From contig CAVQLG010000010.1 of NCBI GenBank assembly GCA_963713275.1, positions 1 to 64,000 of the forward strand: a DNA stretch of 64,000 bases, given 5' to 3'. The position numbers and the translations under genes are program-made. The notes below the pieces were generated by a model that made no database searches, had not been told where the DNA came from, and was given only the letters and a program-made list of their open reading frames with translations. Each line of letters begins with the position of its first letter. The stretch's first letter is position 1. Below are positions 1 through 8,616 of the stretch, piece by piece. Source of the stretch: CAIWHR01 sp963713275. GTDB taxonomy: Bacteria; Pseudomonadota; Gammaproteobacteria; Burkholderiales; Casimicrobiaceae.

Positions 1-45
1 ATTGCGGCGCGACGATACCGTGTTGGCCCATGCACTCGCTCCATC

Positions 46-1989
46 ATGACGTCGCGCACCCGCACCGCCCTTGTCCCCACCTCCAACACCACGTACACCG
101 CCGACCAGATCTCACGCACGCTGGACGCGGCACGCGCCCTGCGCGGCGTCGACGCGCTGCGCCGCGCCGCGCTCGCGATCGAGAGCGAGTTCGCCGAGGA
201 GTTGGCGCGCACGGCGCCGGTCCGGCGCGAGAGCATGCGCAACCTACTGCATTACCTTGCCGTGCGGCGGCACGATCTCAGGGAACTGCAGCTCGAGTTG
301 AGCCGTCTGGGGCTCTCATCGCTCGGCCGGATGGAAGCGCACGTGCTCGCTTCGCTCAACGCGGTGCTGGACGTGCTTGTCCGACTCGACGGCCAACCCC
401 ATCCCGAGGCGCTGCGCGATGCGCCCGCGATCAATTTCGAAACCGGCGATGCGGTGCTTGCCGAGCACGCGGTGGCGGCTCTGGGACACGCCCCCGGCGA
501 CCGCAGTGCCCGGATCATGGTCACCATGGCCAGCGATGCCGCGGAGGATCCGTCGCTGCTGCACGATCTGCTGGCCGAAGGCATGGACCTCATCCGGATC
601 AACTGCGCGCACGACGACGCCCGGGTCTGGACCAGGATGGTTCGCAACCTGCGCGCCGCCGAGAAGAAGCTGGGACGCTCCTGTCGGATTTCGGTGGATC
701 TGGCCGGACCGAAGCTGCGGACGGGACCGGTCGCGCCCGGGCCGGCGGTGGTTCGCTGGCGGCCGCAGCGCAACGCCTACGGCGAAGTGATCGCGCCCGC
801 CACCGTTCGCCTGGTGCGCGCCGGCGAGCCCGGCTCGCCGGCCCCGGACGGCATCCCGGTGGACCGGTCGTTCCTCGCCCGGGTGCGCAGCGGCGACCGC
901 ATCACACTCTCCGACGCCCGCGGGCGCAACCGCTCGCTGAGCGTGGTCGAGCGCTCGGACGCTGGCTGCGTCTGCACCACCGACTCCACCGCCTACGTGA
1001 TGCCTGGCACCGAACTGGCGCTGCTTCGCGGGCGGCGGGCCGTGGCCCGGGGCAAGGTGGGCAGCCTGCCGTCGCAGCCCGGAGTCCTCGTCCTGCACCC
1101 CGGGGACCACCTCGACCTGATCCTCGGCGACGAGCCCGGGCGCGGGCCCGTGATCGACGCTTCCGGCAAGGTGACCGCGCCGGCGCAGATCGCCTGTGCG
1201 CTGCCCGAGGTCTTCCGCAGCGTGCGCGTCGGCGAACGCGTGCTGTTCGACGACGGCAAGATCCATGGTGTGATCGCGGCCATCGCCGGCGAGCGCATCC
1301 GGGTCGAGATCCGCCAATGCGTTGGAGGCAGCGCGAAGCTGCGCGGCGAGAAGGGAATCAACTTCCCCGATTCGGACCTGCAACTCCCGGCGCTCACGGC
1401 GAAGGACCGCACCGATCTCGAATTCGCCGCCAAGCATGCCGACCTCGTCGCGTTGTCGTTCGTGCAGCAACCCGAGGACATCGAGGATCTCATCGCCGAA
1501 CTGCAGCGCATCGGCGCCGCGCGGCTTGCGATCGTGCTCAAGATCGAGACCCAGCGCGCGTTCCGGGATCTGCCGCGCCTGCTCATCACCGCGATGCGGC
1601 ATCCGCGCGTCGCGGTGATGGTCGCCCGCGGCGACCTCGGCGTCGAGGTCGGCTTCGAGCGCCTGTCGGAAGTGCAGGAAGAGATTCTCTGGCTCTGCGA
1701 GGCGGCGCACGTTCCGGTGATCTGGGCCACACAGGTGCTCGAATCGCTGGCCAAGGGCGGCGTGCCGTCGCGCGCCGAAGTCACCGACGCCGCAATGAGT
1801 GCGCGCACCGAGTGCGTGATGCTGAACAAGGGCCCGTACATCCGCGAGACGCTGCGCTTCCTGCGCGACGTGATCACGCGGATGAAGGCGCATCAGGACA
1901 AGAAGACCGCGCTCCTGCGCAAGCTCAGCGTCTCCGAAGTCCAGCCGATCGCGCCGCCACGGACGACGCGGGCCAAGCGCCCCCGGTGA
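46..1989 (+). CDS. Pyruvate kinase-family protein, atypical, 647 aa
   Basis: Pyruvate kinases transfer phosphate from phosphoenolpyruvate to ADP in the cytoplasm. Residues about 153-225 resemble the start of the kinase barrel (ARIMVTMAS, DLIRINCAHD, DLAGPKLRTG). The catalytic-lysine strand LKIETQ lies near 498, the metal-site motif VARGDLGVE near 525 and ATQVLES near 561. Three things are odd. About 150 residues precede the barrel. The B domain between RTG and INFPDSDL is about 210 residues, roughly twice the usual size. The usual MLSGETA stretch is MLNKGPYIRETL, and the chain ends without the C-terminal regulatory domain. The family is clear, but activity and substrate are not. It converges on phoR with a 6-bp gap. 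An upstream alternative start in another frame does not give kinase sequence. Confidence 0.75.
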   Translation: MTSRTRTALVPTSNTTYTADQISRTLDAARALRGVDALRRAALAIESEFAEELARTAPVRRESMRNLLHYLAVRRHDLRELQLELSRLGLSSLGRMEAHVLASLNAVLDVLVRLDGQPHPEALRDAPAINFETGDAVLAEHAVAALGHAPGDRSARIMVTMASDAAEDPSLLHDLLAEGMDLIRINCAHDDARVWTRMVRNLRAAEKKLGRSCRISVDLAGPKLRTGPVAPGPAVVRWRPQRNAYGEVIAPATVRLVRAGEPGSPAPDGIPVDRSFLARVRSGDRITLSDARGRNRSLSVVERSDAGCVCTTDSTAYVMPGTELALLRGRRAVARGKVGSLPSQPGVLVLHPGDHLDLILGDEPGRGPVIDASGKVTAPAQIACALPEVFRSVRVGERVLFDDGKIHGVIAAIAGERIRVEIRQCVGGSAKLRGEKGINFPDSDLQLPALTAKDRTDLEFAAKHADLVALSFVQQPEDIEDLIAELQRIGAARLAIVLKIETQRAFRDLPRLLITAMRHPRVAVMVARGDLGVEVGFERLSEVQEEILWLCEAAHVPVIWATQVLESLAKGGVPSRAEVTDAAMSARTECVMLNKGPYIRETLRFLRDVITRMKAHQDKKTALLRKLSVSEVQPIAPPRTTRAKRPR

Positions 1990-1995
1990 GGGACG

Positions 1996-3372
1996 CTAAC
2001 CCGAACGCCCCGCCGCCGCCTCGGCCGGCGACGGTCGGCCCGGTTCCGCCGCCGCTGCGCCGCTCGTCGCCCACGCCCGCAGCACGCGGTTCGCCGGCAG
2101 CCGGATGCGAAACTCGCTGCCCACACCGGGCGTGCTCTCGATCTCGAGCTCGCCCTGGTGCCGCAGCAGCACGTGCTTGACGATGGCAAGCCCGAGCCCC
2201 GTGCCCCCCGTCGCCCGCGAGCGGCTGCGATCGACCCGATAGAAGCGCTCGGTGATCCGCGGCAGGTGCTCGGGCGCGATGCCGATGCCCGAGTCCATCA
2301 CCGCCACCACGCCGTCGCCAACGCCCGTGTCCCGCCACGCGAGGCGCACGACGCCGCCTGGGGGCGTGTAGCGGATCGCGTTGCTCAGCAGGTTGCCGAT
2401 CGCGCTGCCGAGCTCGTCGCGGCTGCCGCGCAGCGCGATCGTCGCCGCAGTGGCAAGGTCGAGCTCGATGGTGTGCTGACCCGCGGAGAGCGAGCGCGCG
2501 TCGGCCGCGCGCTCGAGCAGCAGCGGCGCCAGCGCGAAGGTCGTCTCCGGCAGCGGATTCTGCTCGCTCTCGAGCGCGGACAGCGTCAGCAGGTCGTCGA
2601 CCAGGCGCTGCATGCTCTTCGCCTGCTCGTGCATGAGCGCAAGGTAGCGCGCGCGCCGCTCCGGCTCGAGCTCGAGGTCCTGCAGCGTCTCGACGAAGCC
2701 GCTCACCACGGTCAGCGGCGTCTTGAGCTCGTGCGAGATGTTGGCGATGAAATCCCGGCGCATCCGCGCGACACTCTCCATCCGGGTGATGTCGCGCGAG
2801 AGCAGCAGCTTCTCGTCGAGGCCGAAAGGCACGAGCTGCAGCGCGAGCATGCGCCGGTCGCGCCCCTGCGCCACGACGACCGCCTCGCGGTAGTCGTCGC
2901 TCGCGATGTAGCGCAGAAACTCGGGCTGGCGCAGAAAGCTCACGATCGGCTGTCCGCGATCCGTGGCGAGGTCGAGCGCCCACTGCTCGAGCGCCTTGGC
3001 GTTCGCCCACTGCAGGCGGTTGGTGGCGTCCAGCATCACGACGCCGTCGGGGATCGCCTCGGCCGCCTGCCGGAAGCGCTCGATCGCCTGGCGCATGTCG
3101 CGCTGGACCGCGCCGCGCATCCGCGACCGCCGGTGGATCGCGGCGAACACGTCGGCCCAGACCCCGCCCCCCTCGGGGACCGGCGCGTCAAGCGGGGCGA
3201 GCACCCAGCGCTCGACGAGGTGCAGGTGGTGAAGGTGGAAGCCGACCAGCCAGGCGGACCCGCAGGAGAGCAGCAACAGCGCCCAGCCGGCACCCGCGAC
3301 CGCCAGCACGACGAGCGTGGCCGCCGCCAGCAGCGCGGGAGCAAGCCAGCCGCGCAGGGAGGCCGCCTTCAC
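1996..3372 (-). CDS. phoR: Phosphate regulon sensor histidine kinase PhoR
   Basis: This membrane sensor kinase phosphorylates PhoB when phosphate is scarce. Two membrane segments occupy about residues 9-46. A PAS-like region around 100-195 (IPDGVVMLDATNRLQWAN) precedes the dimerisation box FIANISHELKTPL with His214, and a GHKL ATPase domain holds the N box near 330-345 and TGGTGLGLAIVKHV. I chose the GTG start at 3372 because it overlaps the phoB stop (GTGA) and gives 458 aa, the usual PhoR size. Earlier in-frame starts would run back through phoB. It is the last gene of the pst-pho operon, with PhoU upstream to relay the transporter state. Confidence 0.93.
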   Translation of the reverse strand: MKAASLRGWLAPALLAAATLVVLAVAGAGWALLLLSCGSAWLVGFHLHHLHLVERWVLAPLDAPVPEGGGVWADVFAAIHRRSRMRGAVQRDMRQAIERFRQAAEAIPDGVVMLDATNRLQWANAKALEQWALDLATDRGQPIVSFLRQPEFLRYIASDDYREAVVVAQGRDRRMLALQLVPFGLDEKLLLSRDITRMESVARMRRDFIANISHELKTPLTVVSGFVETLQDLELEPERRARYLALMHEQAKSMQRLVDDLLTLSALESEQNPLPETTFALAPLLLERAADARSLSAGQHTIELDLATAATIALRGSRDELGSAIGNLLSNAIRYTPPGGVVRLAWRDTGVGDGVVAVMDSGIGIAPEHLPRITERFYRVDRSRSRATGGTGLGLAIVKHVLLRHQGELEIESTPGVGSEFRIRLPANRVLRAWATSGAAAAEPGRPSPAEAAAGRSG

Positions 3373-4058
3373 CGCGGCTCGGCAAGACGATAGCCGCTGC
3401 CGCGCACCGTCTCGATCATCCCGTCCAGGCCGAACGGCTCGAGCGCAAGGCGCAGCCTCCGGATGTGCACGTCCACGGTGCGCTCCTCGATGTAGACGTG
3501 GTCGCCCCACACCTGGTCGAGCAGCTGCGCCCGCGAGTGCACGCGCTCGGGCCGGGCGAGGAAGAAGCGCAGCAGGCGGAACTCCGTCGGGCCCAGCGGC
3601 ACCGGCACGCCGTCGACGCTCACCCGGTGCGTCGCCGGGTCGAGCCGCAGTGTGCCGACCTGCAGCGGCTCCTGCGCCGCCTCGGGCGCGCGCCGCCGCA
3701 GCACGGCCTTGATCCGGGCCTTGAGCTCGCGCGGACTGAACGGCTTGGTCACGTAGTCGTCGACCCACGCCTCGAGGCCGGCCACCTTGTCGGCCTCGTC
3801 GGAGCGTGCGGTCACCATGATGATCGGCAGCTCGCGCGTACGCGCATCCGCTCGCAGCGCCTTGGCGAACGCGAGCCCGGATTGCCCGGGCAGCATCCAG
3901 TCGAGCAGCACGAGGTCGGGGAGCTTCTCGCGCAGCAGGCCGGCGGCGGTCTCGGCGTCGAGGGCGCGGACCACCTCGTAGCCCGCGTCGGAGAGGTTGA
4001 CCTCGAGCAGCTCGAGGATTGCCGGTTCGTCCTCGACGACGAGGATCGACGCCGTCAT
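3369..4058 (-). CDS. phoB: Phosphate regulon response regulator PhoB
   Basis: OmpR/PhoB-type transcription factor of 229 aa. The receiver domain has the acidic pocket (VVED), phospho-acceptor Asp53 (LVLLDWMLPG), Thr82 and Lys104 (VTKPFSP). The C-terminal winged helix shows the family signature (VDVHIRRLR, VRGSGYRL). When phosphorylated it binds Pho boxes, and one is visible in front of pstS at the head of this same operon, so the locus should be autoregulated. The ATG overlaps the phoU stop (ATGA) and its own stop overlaps the phoR GTG, implying translational coupling. Confidence 0.96.
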   Translation of the reverse strand: MTASILVVEDEPAILELLEVNLSDAGYEVVRALDAETAAGLLREKLPDLVLLDWMLPGQSGLAFAKALRADARTRELPIIMVTARSDEADKVAGLEAWVDDYVTKPFSPRELKARIKAVLRRRAPEAAQEPLQVGTLRLDPATHRVSVDGVPVPLGPTEFRLLRFFLARPERVHSRAQLLDQVWGDHVYIEERTVDVHIRRLRLALEPFGLDGMIETVRGSGYRLAEPR

Positions 4059-4762
4059 TCCTGCGCCACCTCGGCGCGAATCTCGTCGGCCGTGGCGTGC
4101 CGCACGTCCTTGCCCGTGACGACGTGCACGACGGACTCCGCGATGTTCTTGGCGTGGTCGCCGATCCGCTCGATCGACTTGGCGATGAAGACGACTTCCA
4201 GCGCCTCGGAGATCGTGCGCGGATCCTCCATCATGAAGCTGATCAGCTGGCGCATGATCGCGTTGAACGACCGGTCGATCATCTTGTCCTCGGCGACGAC
4301 CTCGGCCACCGCGTTCACGTCGAGGCGGGCGAAGGCGTCCAGCGCCTTCTGCAGCATCTGCTGGACGCCGCAAGCCATCCGCTCGACGTCGTGCGCCCGC
4401 AGGCTGCGCAGCCGGCCCACGTCCTCGACCCGCGACGCCTTGTAGGCGACCTTCTTCACCTCGTCGCCGATGCGCTCCAGGTCGTTGACGATCTTGGACA
4501 CCGTCATGATCATGCGCAGGTCGACCGCAGTCGGCTGGCGCCGCGCGATGATCTGCGAACAGAGCTGGTCGATGTCGACCTGGAGCTGGTTGATCTCCTG
4601 TTCGTCGGCGCCGACCGCCTCCACGACGCGCCGATCGGGCTCCTCGCCCAGGAGCGCGATCCCGCGGGCGATCTGCCTCTCGACGAGACCGCCCATCGAG
4701 AGGACGCCGCTGCGAACCCCCTCCATCTCGGCGTCGAACTGCTTGGACGTGTGATCGCTCAT
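4055..4762 (-). CDS. phoU: Phosphate transport system regulator PhoU
   Basis: PhoU links the PstSCAB transporter to PhoR, keeping the kinase off when phosphate is plentiful. The 235-residue protein shows the two tandem three-helix PhoU repeats: the metal-binding-type motifs ERIGDEVKKVAYKA in the first and ERIGDHAKNIAESV in the second. The start is the ATG at 4762 (MSDHTSKQ); the longer reading upstream is the shadow of pstB. It lies 35 bp after pstB and overlaps phoB by 4 bp. Confidence 0.96.
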   Translation of the reverse strand: MSDHTSKQFDAEMEGVRSGVLSMGGLVERQIARGIALLGEEPDRRVVEAVGADEQEINQLQVDIDQLCSQIIARRQPTAVDLRMIMTVSKIVNDLERIGDEVKKVAYKASRVEDVGRLRSLRAHDVERMACGVQQMLQKALDAFARLDVNAVAEVVAEDKMIDRSFNAIMRQLISFMMEDPRTISEALEVVFIAKSIERIGDHAKNIAESVVHVVTGKDVRHATADEIRAEVAQE

Positions 4763-4797
4763 GCTGTGGCTCCTGGCGGTGCGCTGTCCGGCCGCGG

Positions 4798-5664
4798 TCA
4801 GCCGAACCGTCCGGTGATGTAGTCCTCGGTTTCCTTCTTCTGCGGCTTGACGAAGAGCGTGTCGGTGCGGCCGAACTCCACCAGCTCGCCAATATACATG
4901 TACGCCGTGTAGTCGGAAACGCGGGCCGCCTGCTGCATGTTGTGGGTGACGATCAGGATCGTGACCTTCTTCTTGAGCTCGGTGACGAGCTCCTCGATGC
5001 TCGCGGTGGCGATCGGGTCGAGCGCGGACGTGGGCTCGTCGAAGAGCAGGATCTCCGGGTCGGTCGCGAGCGCGCGGGCGATGCACAGGCGCTGCTGCTG
5101 CCCGCCGGAGAGGTTGGACCCGACCTCGTTGAGCCGGTGCTTGACCTCTTCCCAGAGCGCGGCGTTGCGCAGCGACTCCTCGACCTTGTCGTCGAGCGCG
5201 TCCTTGCGGCTCACGCCGCGCACGCGCAGGCCGTAGGCGACGTTCTCGTAGATCGACTTCGGGAACGGGTTGGGCTTCTGGAAGACCATGCTGATCCGCA
5301 TCCGGACCTCGATCGGGTCGACGTCGCGGGCTAAGAGATCGGTGTTGTCGGGATGCAGGACGATCTGCCCGCCGTAGCGGTTGCCGGGGTAGAGGTCGTG
5401 CATCCGGTTGAAGCAGCGCAGGAACGTCGACTTGCCGCAGCCGGAGGGGCCGATCAGCGCCGTGACCTTGTTCTCGTACACCGGCATCGTCACGCCCTTC
5501 AGCGCCTGGAACTTGCCGTAGTGGAAGTCGAGCGCCCGGCTCTCCGCCTTGAGCGGCGGCGGCGCCACGTCTGCCGCTTGCAGATGCAGGCCGTGGGCGG
5601 CGTGGTGCCCGCCTGGTGTCCGGTGGCCGGTCGTGGCGGTGGAAGATTGCATGCTCGTCACCAT
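4798..5664 (-). CDS. pstB: Phosphate ABC transporter ATP-binding protein PstB
   Basis: ATPase of the high-affinity phosphate importer. It has Walker A GPSGCGKST, the family signature LSGGQQQRL, Walker B ILLFDEPTSALDP and the switch histidine in THNMQQ. An extended His/Pro-rich N-terminus of about 35 residues precedes the ABC domain. Two ATGs are possible: 5664, which overlaps pstA by 7 bp, and 5652 (MQSSTATT), which has a GGTGA sequence about 5 bp upstream. I give the longer form, but the shorter may be the real start. It is cotranscribed with pstA and phoU. Confidence 0.95.
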   Translation of the reverse strand: MVTSMQSSTATTGHRTPGGHHAAHGLHLQAADVAPPPLKAESRALDFHYGKFQALKGVTMPVYENKVTALIGPSGCGKSTFLRCFNRMHDLYPGNRYGGQIVLHPDNTDLLARDVDPIEVRMRISMVFQKPNPFPKSIYENVAYGLRVRGVSRKDALDDKVEESLRNAALWEEVKHRLNEVGSNLSGGQQQRLCIARALATDPEILLFDEPTSALDPIATASIEELVTELKKKVTILIVTHNMQQAARVSDYTAYMYIGELVEFGRTDTLFVKPQKKETEDYITGRFG

Positions 5665-6587
5665 TTGATGTTCTTGCGCAGTCGGTAGCGGAGCCAGATC
5701 GCGAGGCCGTTCATCAGCAAGGTCATGAAGACCAGGATCGTGCCGGCCGCCGCGGCGTTGGTGTGAAAGGCCTCGTCGGGCCGGCTGGTCCAGTTGAACA
5801 TCTGGATCGGCATCACCGTGAACGGCGCCTTCAGCCACTCGAAGCTGACAAAAGGAAGATCCGGCACGAACGGCGACGGTGGCAGGAACGCGATGAAGGT
5901 CAGCGCGCCGATGGTGATGATCGGCGCCGTCTCGCCGATCGCGCGGGACATGCCGATGATGACGCCGGTGAGGATGCCCGGCATCGAGTACGGGACCACG
6001 TGGTCGCGAACGGCTTGCCACTTGGTCGCCCCGACGGCGTAGGCACCCTCGCGGATCGTCGCCGGGATCGAACGAATCGCCTCGCGAGTGGCGACGATCA
6101 CCACCGGCAGGATGAGGAGCGCGAGGGTGAGCCCGGCCGCCCGGATGCTCTGGCCCAGCCCGAAGGTGTAGACGAAGAGCCCGAGCGCGAGCAGCCCGTA
6201 GACGATGGAAGGCACGCCGGCGAGATTGGTGATGTTGATCTCGATCACGTCGGTCACCCAGTGCTTGGGCGCGTACTCCTCGAGGTAGATGCCCGCCGCG
6301 ACGCCGACGGGCACAGCCACGGCCGCGGTCACGATCATCACCAGCGTCGTGCCCACCCAGGCGGACAGGATGCCCGCCTGCCCCGCCCGGCGCGACGGGA
6401 ACTCGGCGAAGAACCCCGGGGTGAGACGCGCCCAGCCGTCGACGAGCATGTCGACGAAGAGCACGACGAACGTGGCCAGTCCGGTGCCGAGCGCCAGGAT
6501 TCCGAGGGCCACGAAGATCACGTCCCAGCGCTTGGCGCGAACGATGAGGGCGCGAATCTCTTCCCGCGACTGCGCGATCGTCGCCAT
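5658..6587 (-). CDS. pstA: Phosphate ABC transporter permease PstA
   Basis: One of the two inner-membrane permease subunits of the phosphate importer, 309 aa. Several hydrophobic segments are visible (ILALGTGLATFVVLFVDMLV near the N-terminus), and the permease coupling loop EAIRSIPATIREGAYAVGAT matches the EAA motif that docks onto PstB. The start is ATG at 6587, immediately after the pstC stop. Its 3' end overlaps the longer pstB start. Confidence 0.95.
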   Translation of the reverse strand: MATIAQSREEIRALIVRAKRWDVIFVALGILALGTGLATFVVLFVDMLVDGWARLTPGFFAEFPSRRAGQAGILSAWVGTTLVMIVTAAVAVPVGVAAGIYLEEYAPKHWVTDVIEINITNLAGVPSIVYGLLALGLFVYTFGLGQSIRAAGLTLALLILPVVIVATREAIRSIPATIREGAYAVGATKWQAVRDHVVPYSMPGILTGVIIGMSRAIGETAPIITIGALTFIAFLPPSPFVPDLPFVSFEWLKAPFTVMPIQMFNWTSRPDEAFHTNAAAAGTILVFMTLLMNGLAIWLRYRLRKNIKW

Positions 6588-6588
6588 C

Positions 6589-7500
6589 TCAGTACGCCTC
6601 CCGGTAGCGCTTGCGCATCCAGAACCCGATCAGGTTGAAGACGAGCGTCATCAGCATCAGCGTGAGCCCCGCCGCGAAGATGGTCTGGTAGCCGATCGAA
6701 CCGTGCGGCAGGTCGCCCAGCGCCACCTGGACGATGAACGCGGTGATCGTCGCGGCGGGCTCGAGCGGATTGAACGTGAGGTTCGGCTGCATTCCGGCGG
6801 CGACGGCGAGGATCATCGTCTCGCCCACCGCGCGCGAGATGGCGAGGATGAACGCCGCGGCGATGCCGGAGACGGCCCCCGGAATCACGACCTTGTACGC
6901 CGTCTGCAGCCGAGTCGCCCCCATCGCGAAGCTGCCTTCGCGCAGCGACATCGGCACCGCGCGCATCGCGTCCTCGGAGATCGAAGCGACGTAGGGAATG
7001 ATCATGATGCCCATGACGATGCCCGCCGACAGCAGGTTGAAGCCCGGCAGCGAAGGGATCAGCCGCTGCAGGATCGGCGTCAGGAAGAGGAGGGCGAAGT
7101 AGCCGTAGACGATCGTCGGCACGCCGGACAGCAGCTCGAGGACCGGCTTGGCGATCTCCCGCGCCCGCGGGGAGGCGAACTCGGAGAGGTAGACGGCGAT
7201 CACCGTGCCCATCGGAACCGCGACCAGCAGCGCGACGGCGGAACTCGTGATCGTGCCTGAGAGCAGCACGCCGATGCCGAAATGCGCGTCGTCGAACAGC
7301 GGCGTCCACTGGGTGTCGGTAAGGAAGTCCCAGAGCGCGACGTGCCGGAAGAACGCCACGCTCTCGGAGACCAGCACGTAGACGATGCCCAGCGTCGTGA
7401 GCACCGACGCGAACGCGGCCAGGAAGAGGAGCGCCTCGATCCCCCGCTCCTTGAGGTTGCGGGAGAACTTCCGCCGCAGCCTGTCGCTGATCGCCGTCAA
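6589..7500 (-). CDS. pstC: Phosphate ABC transporter permease PstC
   Basis: Partner permease of PstA, 303 aa, with about six membrane helices and the EAA-type loop AMRAVPMSLREGSFAMGAT. No ATG occurs before the first membrane helix. The best start is TTG at 7500, which overlaps the pstS stop (TTGA), the same coupling style used elsewhere in this operon. Reading further upstream in this frame runs into pstS-coding DNA. The rare TTG start could limit permease synthesis relative to the binding protein (inference). Confidence 0.92.
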   Translation of the reverse strand: MTAISDRLRRKFSRNLKERGIEALLFLAAFASVLTTLGIVYVLVSESVAFFRHVALWDFLTDTQWTPLFDDAHFGIGVLLSGTITSSAVALLVAVPMGTVIAVYLSEFASPRAREIAKPVLELLSGVPTIVYGYFALLFLTPILQRLIPSLPGFNLLSAGIVMGIMIIPYVASISEDAMRAVPMSLREGSFAMGATRLQTAYKVVIPGAVSGIAAAFILAISRAVGETMILAVAAGMQPNLTFNPLEPAATITAFIVQVALGDLPHGSIGYQTIFAAGLTLMLMTLVFNLIGFWMRKRYREAY

Positions 7501-8498
7501 AGCTTCGCTTCGCGCTTCATGAGCTCGTCGATCGTGACGCCGACCTCGGGGATGCCACCGAACACCGTGCCGAGCTTCTTCTTCGCCAAGTGCTCGCGGT
7601 TGACAGCGTAGGCCCGGTCGGGCAGCGGCACGTACTTCACTTCCTTGGCGAGCTTCGCGCCGTGCGTCAGGTAGTATTCGACGAACTTGTTCACCTCGGG
7701 CCGCTCCAACGACTTCGCGTTGACGTAGACGAAGATCGGCCGGGCGAGCGGCTGGTACGTGCCGTTGATGACGGTCTCCAGCGAGGGCTTCACGCCTGGC
7801 TTGCCGGCTTTCTCGATGATCGGCACGCTCTTGAGCTTGCCCTGGTTCTCCGCGTAGTAGGCGTAGCCGAAGTACCCGATCGCATTGACGTCGCGCTGCA
7901 CGCCCTGGACCAGCACGTTGTCGTCCTCGGAGGCCGTGTAGTCGCCGCGGCGAAGACTTCGCCTTGCCGACGATCGCCTCGGTGAAGTAGTCGAAGGTCC
8001 CCGAGTCCGCGCCGGCGCCGAAGAGCTTGATCGGCGCGTCGGGCCAGGCGGGGTCGATCTGGTTCCACTTGGCGATCTTGCCCTGCGCGCCCGGCTCCCA
8101 CATCTTCCTGAGCTGCTCGACGGTGATCCCCTTGTCGAGGAAGGTCGTTCTTCGGGTTGACGACGACGGTCAGCGCGTCGAAGGCGACCGGCAGCTCATA
8201 GTAGGTGATCCCTTCCTTTGCGCACTGCTCCATCTCGGTCTTCGAGGATCGGGCGCGACGCGCCGCTGATGTCGGTCTCTCCGCGGCAGAATTTCTTGAA
8301 TCCGCCGCCGGTTCCGGAGATGCCGACGGTGACCTTGATCGCGTTCTTCTCGGCCTTCTGGAACTCCTCGGCGACCGCTTCGGTCACGGGGTAGACGGTC
8401 GACGAACCGTCGATCTTGACCAGCAGGCCCTGGGCGAACGTGGCGGAGGCGGCGACGGCGGCAAGCGCCGCGGCGATGAGCTTGGGTACGAAACGCAT
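7497..8498 (-). pseudogene. pstS: Phosphate-binding protein PstS, frameshifted three times
   Basis: PstS is the periplasmic phosphate receptor of the importer. The start is ATG at 8498 (MRFVPKLIAAALAAVAA, a signal peptide), chosen because AGGAG sits 5 bp upstream. The mature part begins with the PstS phosphate-site motif DGSSTVYPVTEA. The frame is lost near 8246 (after SRPIL), near 8147 (after VVNPKN) and near 7955 (after VGKAKSS). Removing one base at each site restores a continuous PstS of normal length ending GVTIDELMKREAKL. The rest of the operon is intact, and all three lesions are single-base insertions. Sequencing error is therefore as likely as real inactivation. Confidence 0.85.
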
Positions 8499-8533
8499 GG
8501 AACTCCTCGTCATGGTTGGTCAACGGCGAGGAG

Positions 8534-8566
8534 TGTATAGAGGCGAAGATGACGCTCGTGTGACAG
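8534..8566 (-). promoter_or_regulatory. Pho box and -10 of the pst-pho operon
   Basis: On the minus strand CTGTCAC (8566-8560), four bases, then GCGTCAT (8555-8549) matches the PhoB box of two 7-bp direct repeats with a 4-bp spacer. TATACA at 8539-8534 follows at a distance suitable for a -10 element with the second half-site standing in for a -35. It lies about 35-70 bp upstream of pstS, as expected for PhoB-activated transcription of pstSCAB-phoU-phoBR. Confidence 0.75.
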
Positions 8567-8616
8567 CGCCCGCCTGGCTTTCGCCGGCGCGCCGGCGCTC
8601 CCCGGCTCGCGCCCCC

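Noticed and set aside
2158..3393. Long plus-strand frame opposite phoR
   Set aside because: Mirror of the phoR coding strand with Arg/His/Asp-rich composition and no family similarity; GC-rich codon use produces such antisense frames throughout.
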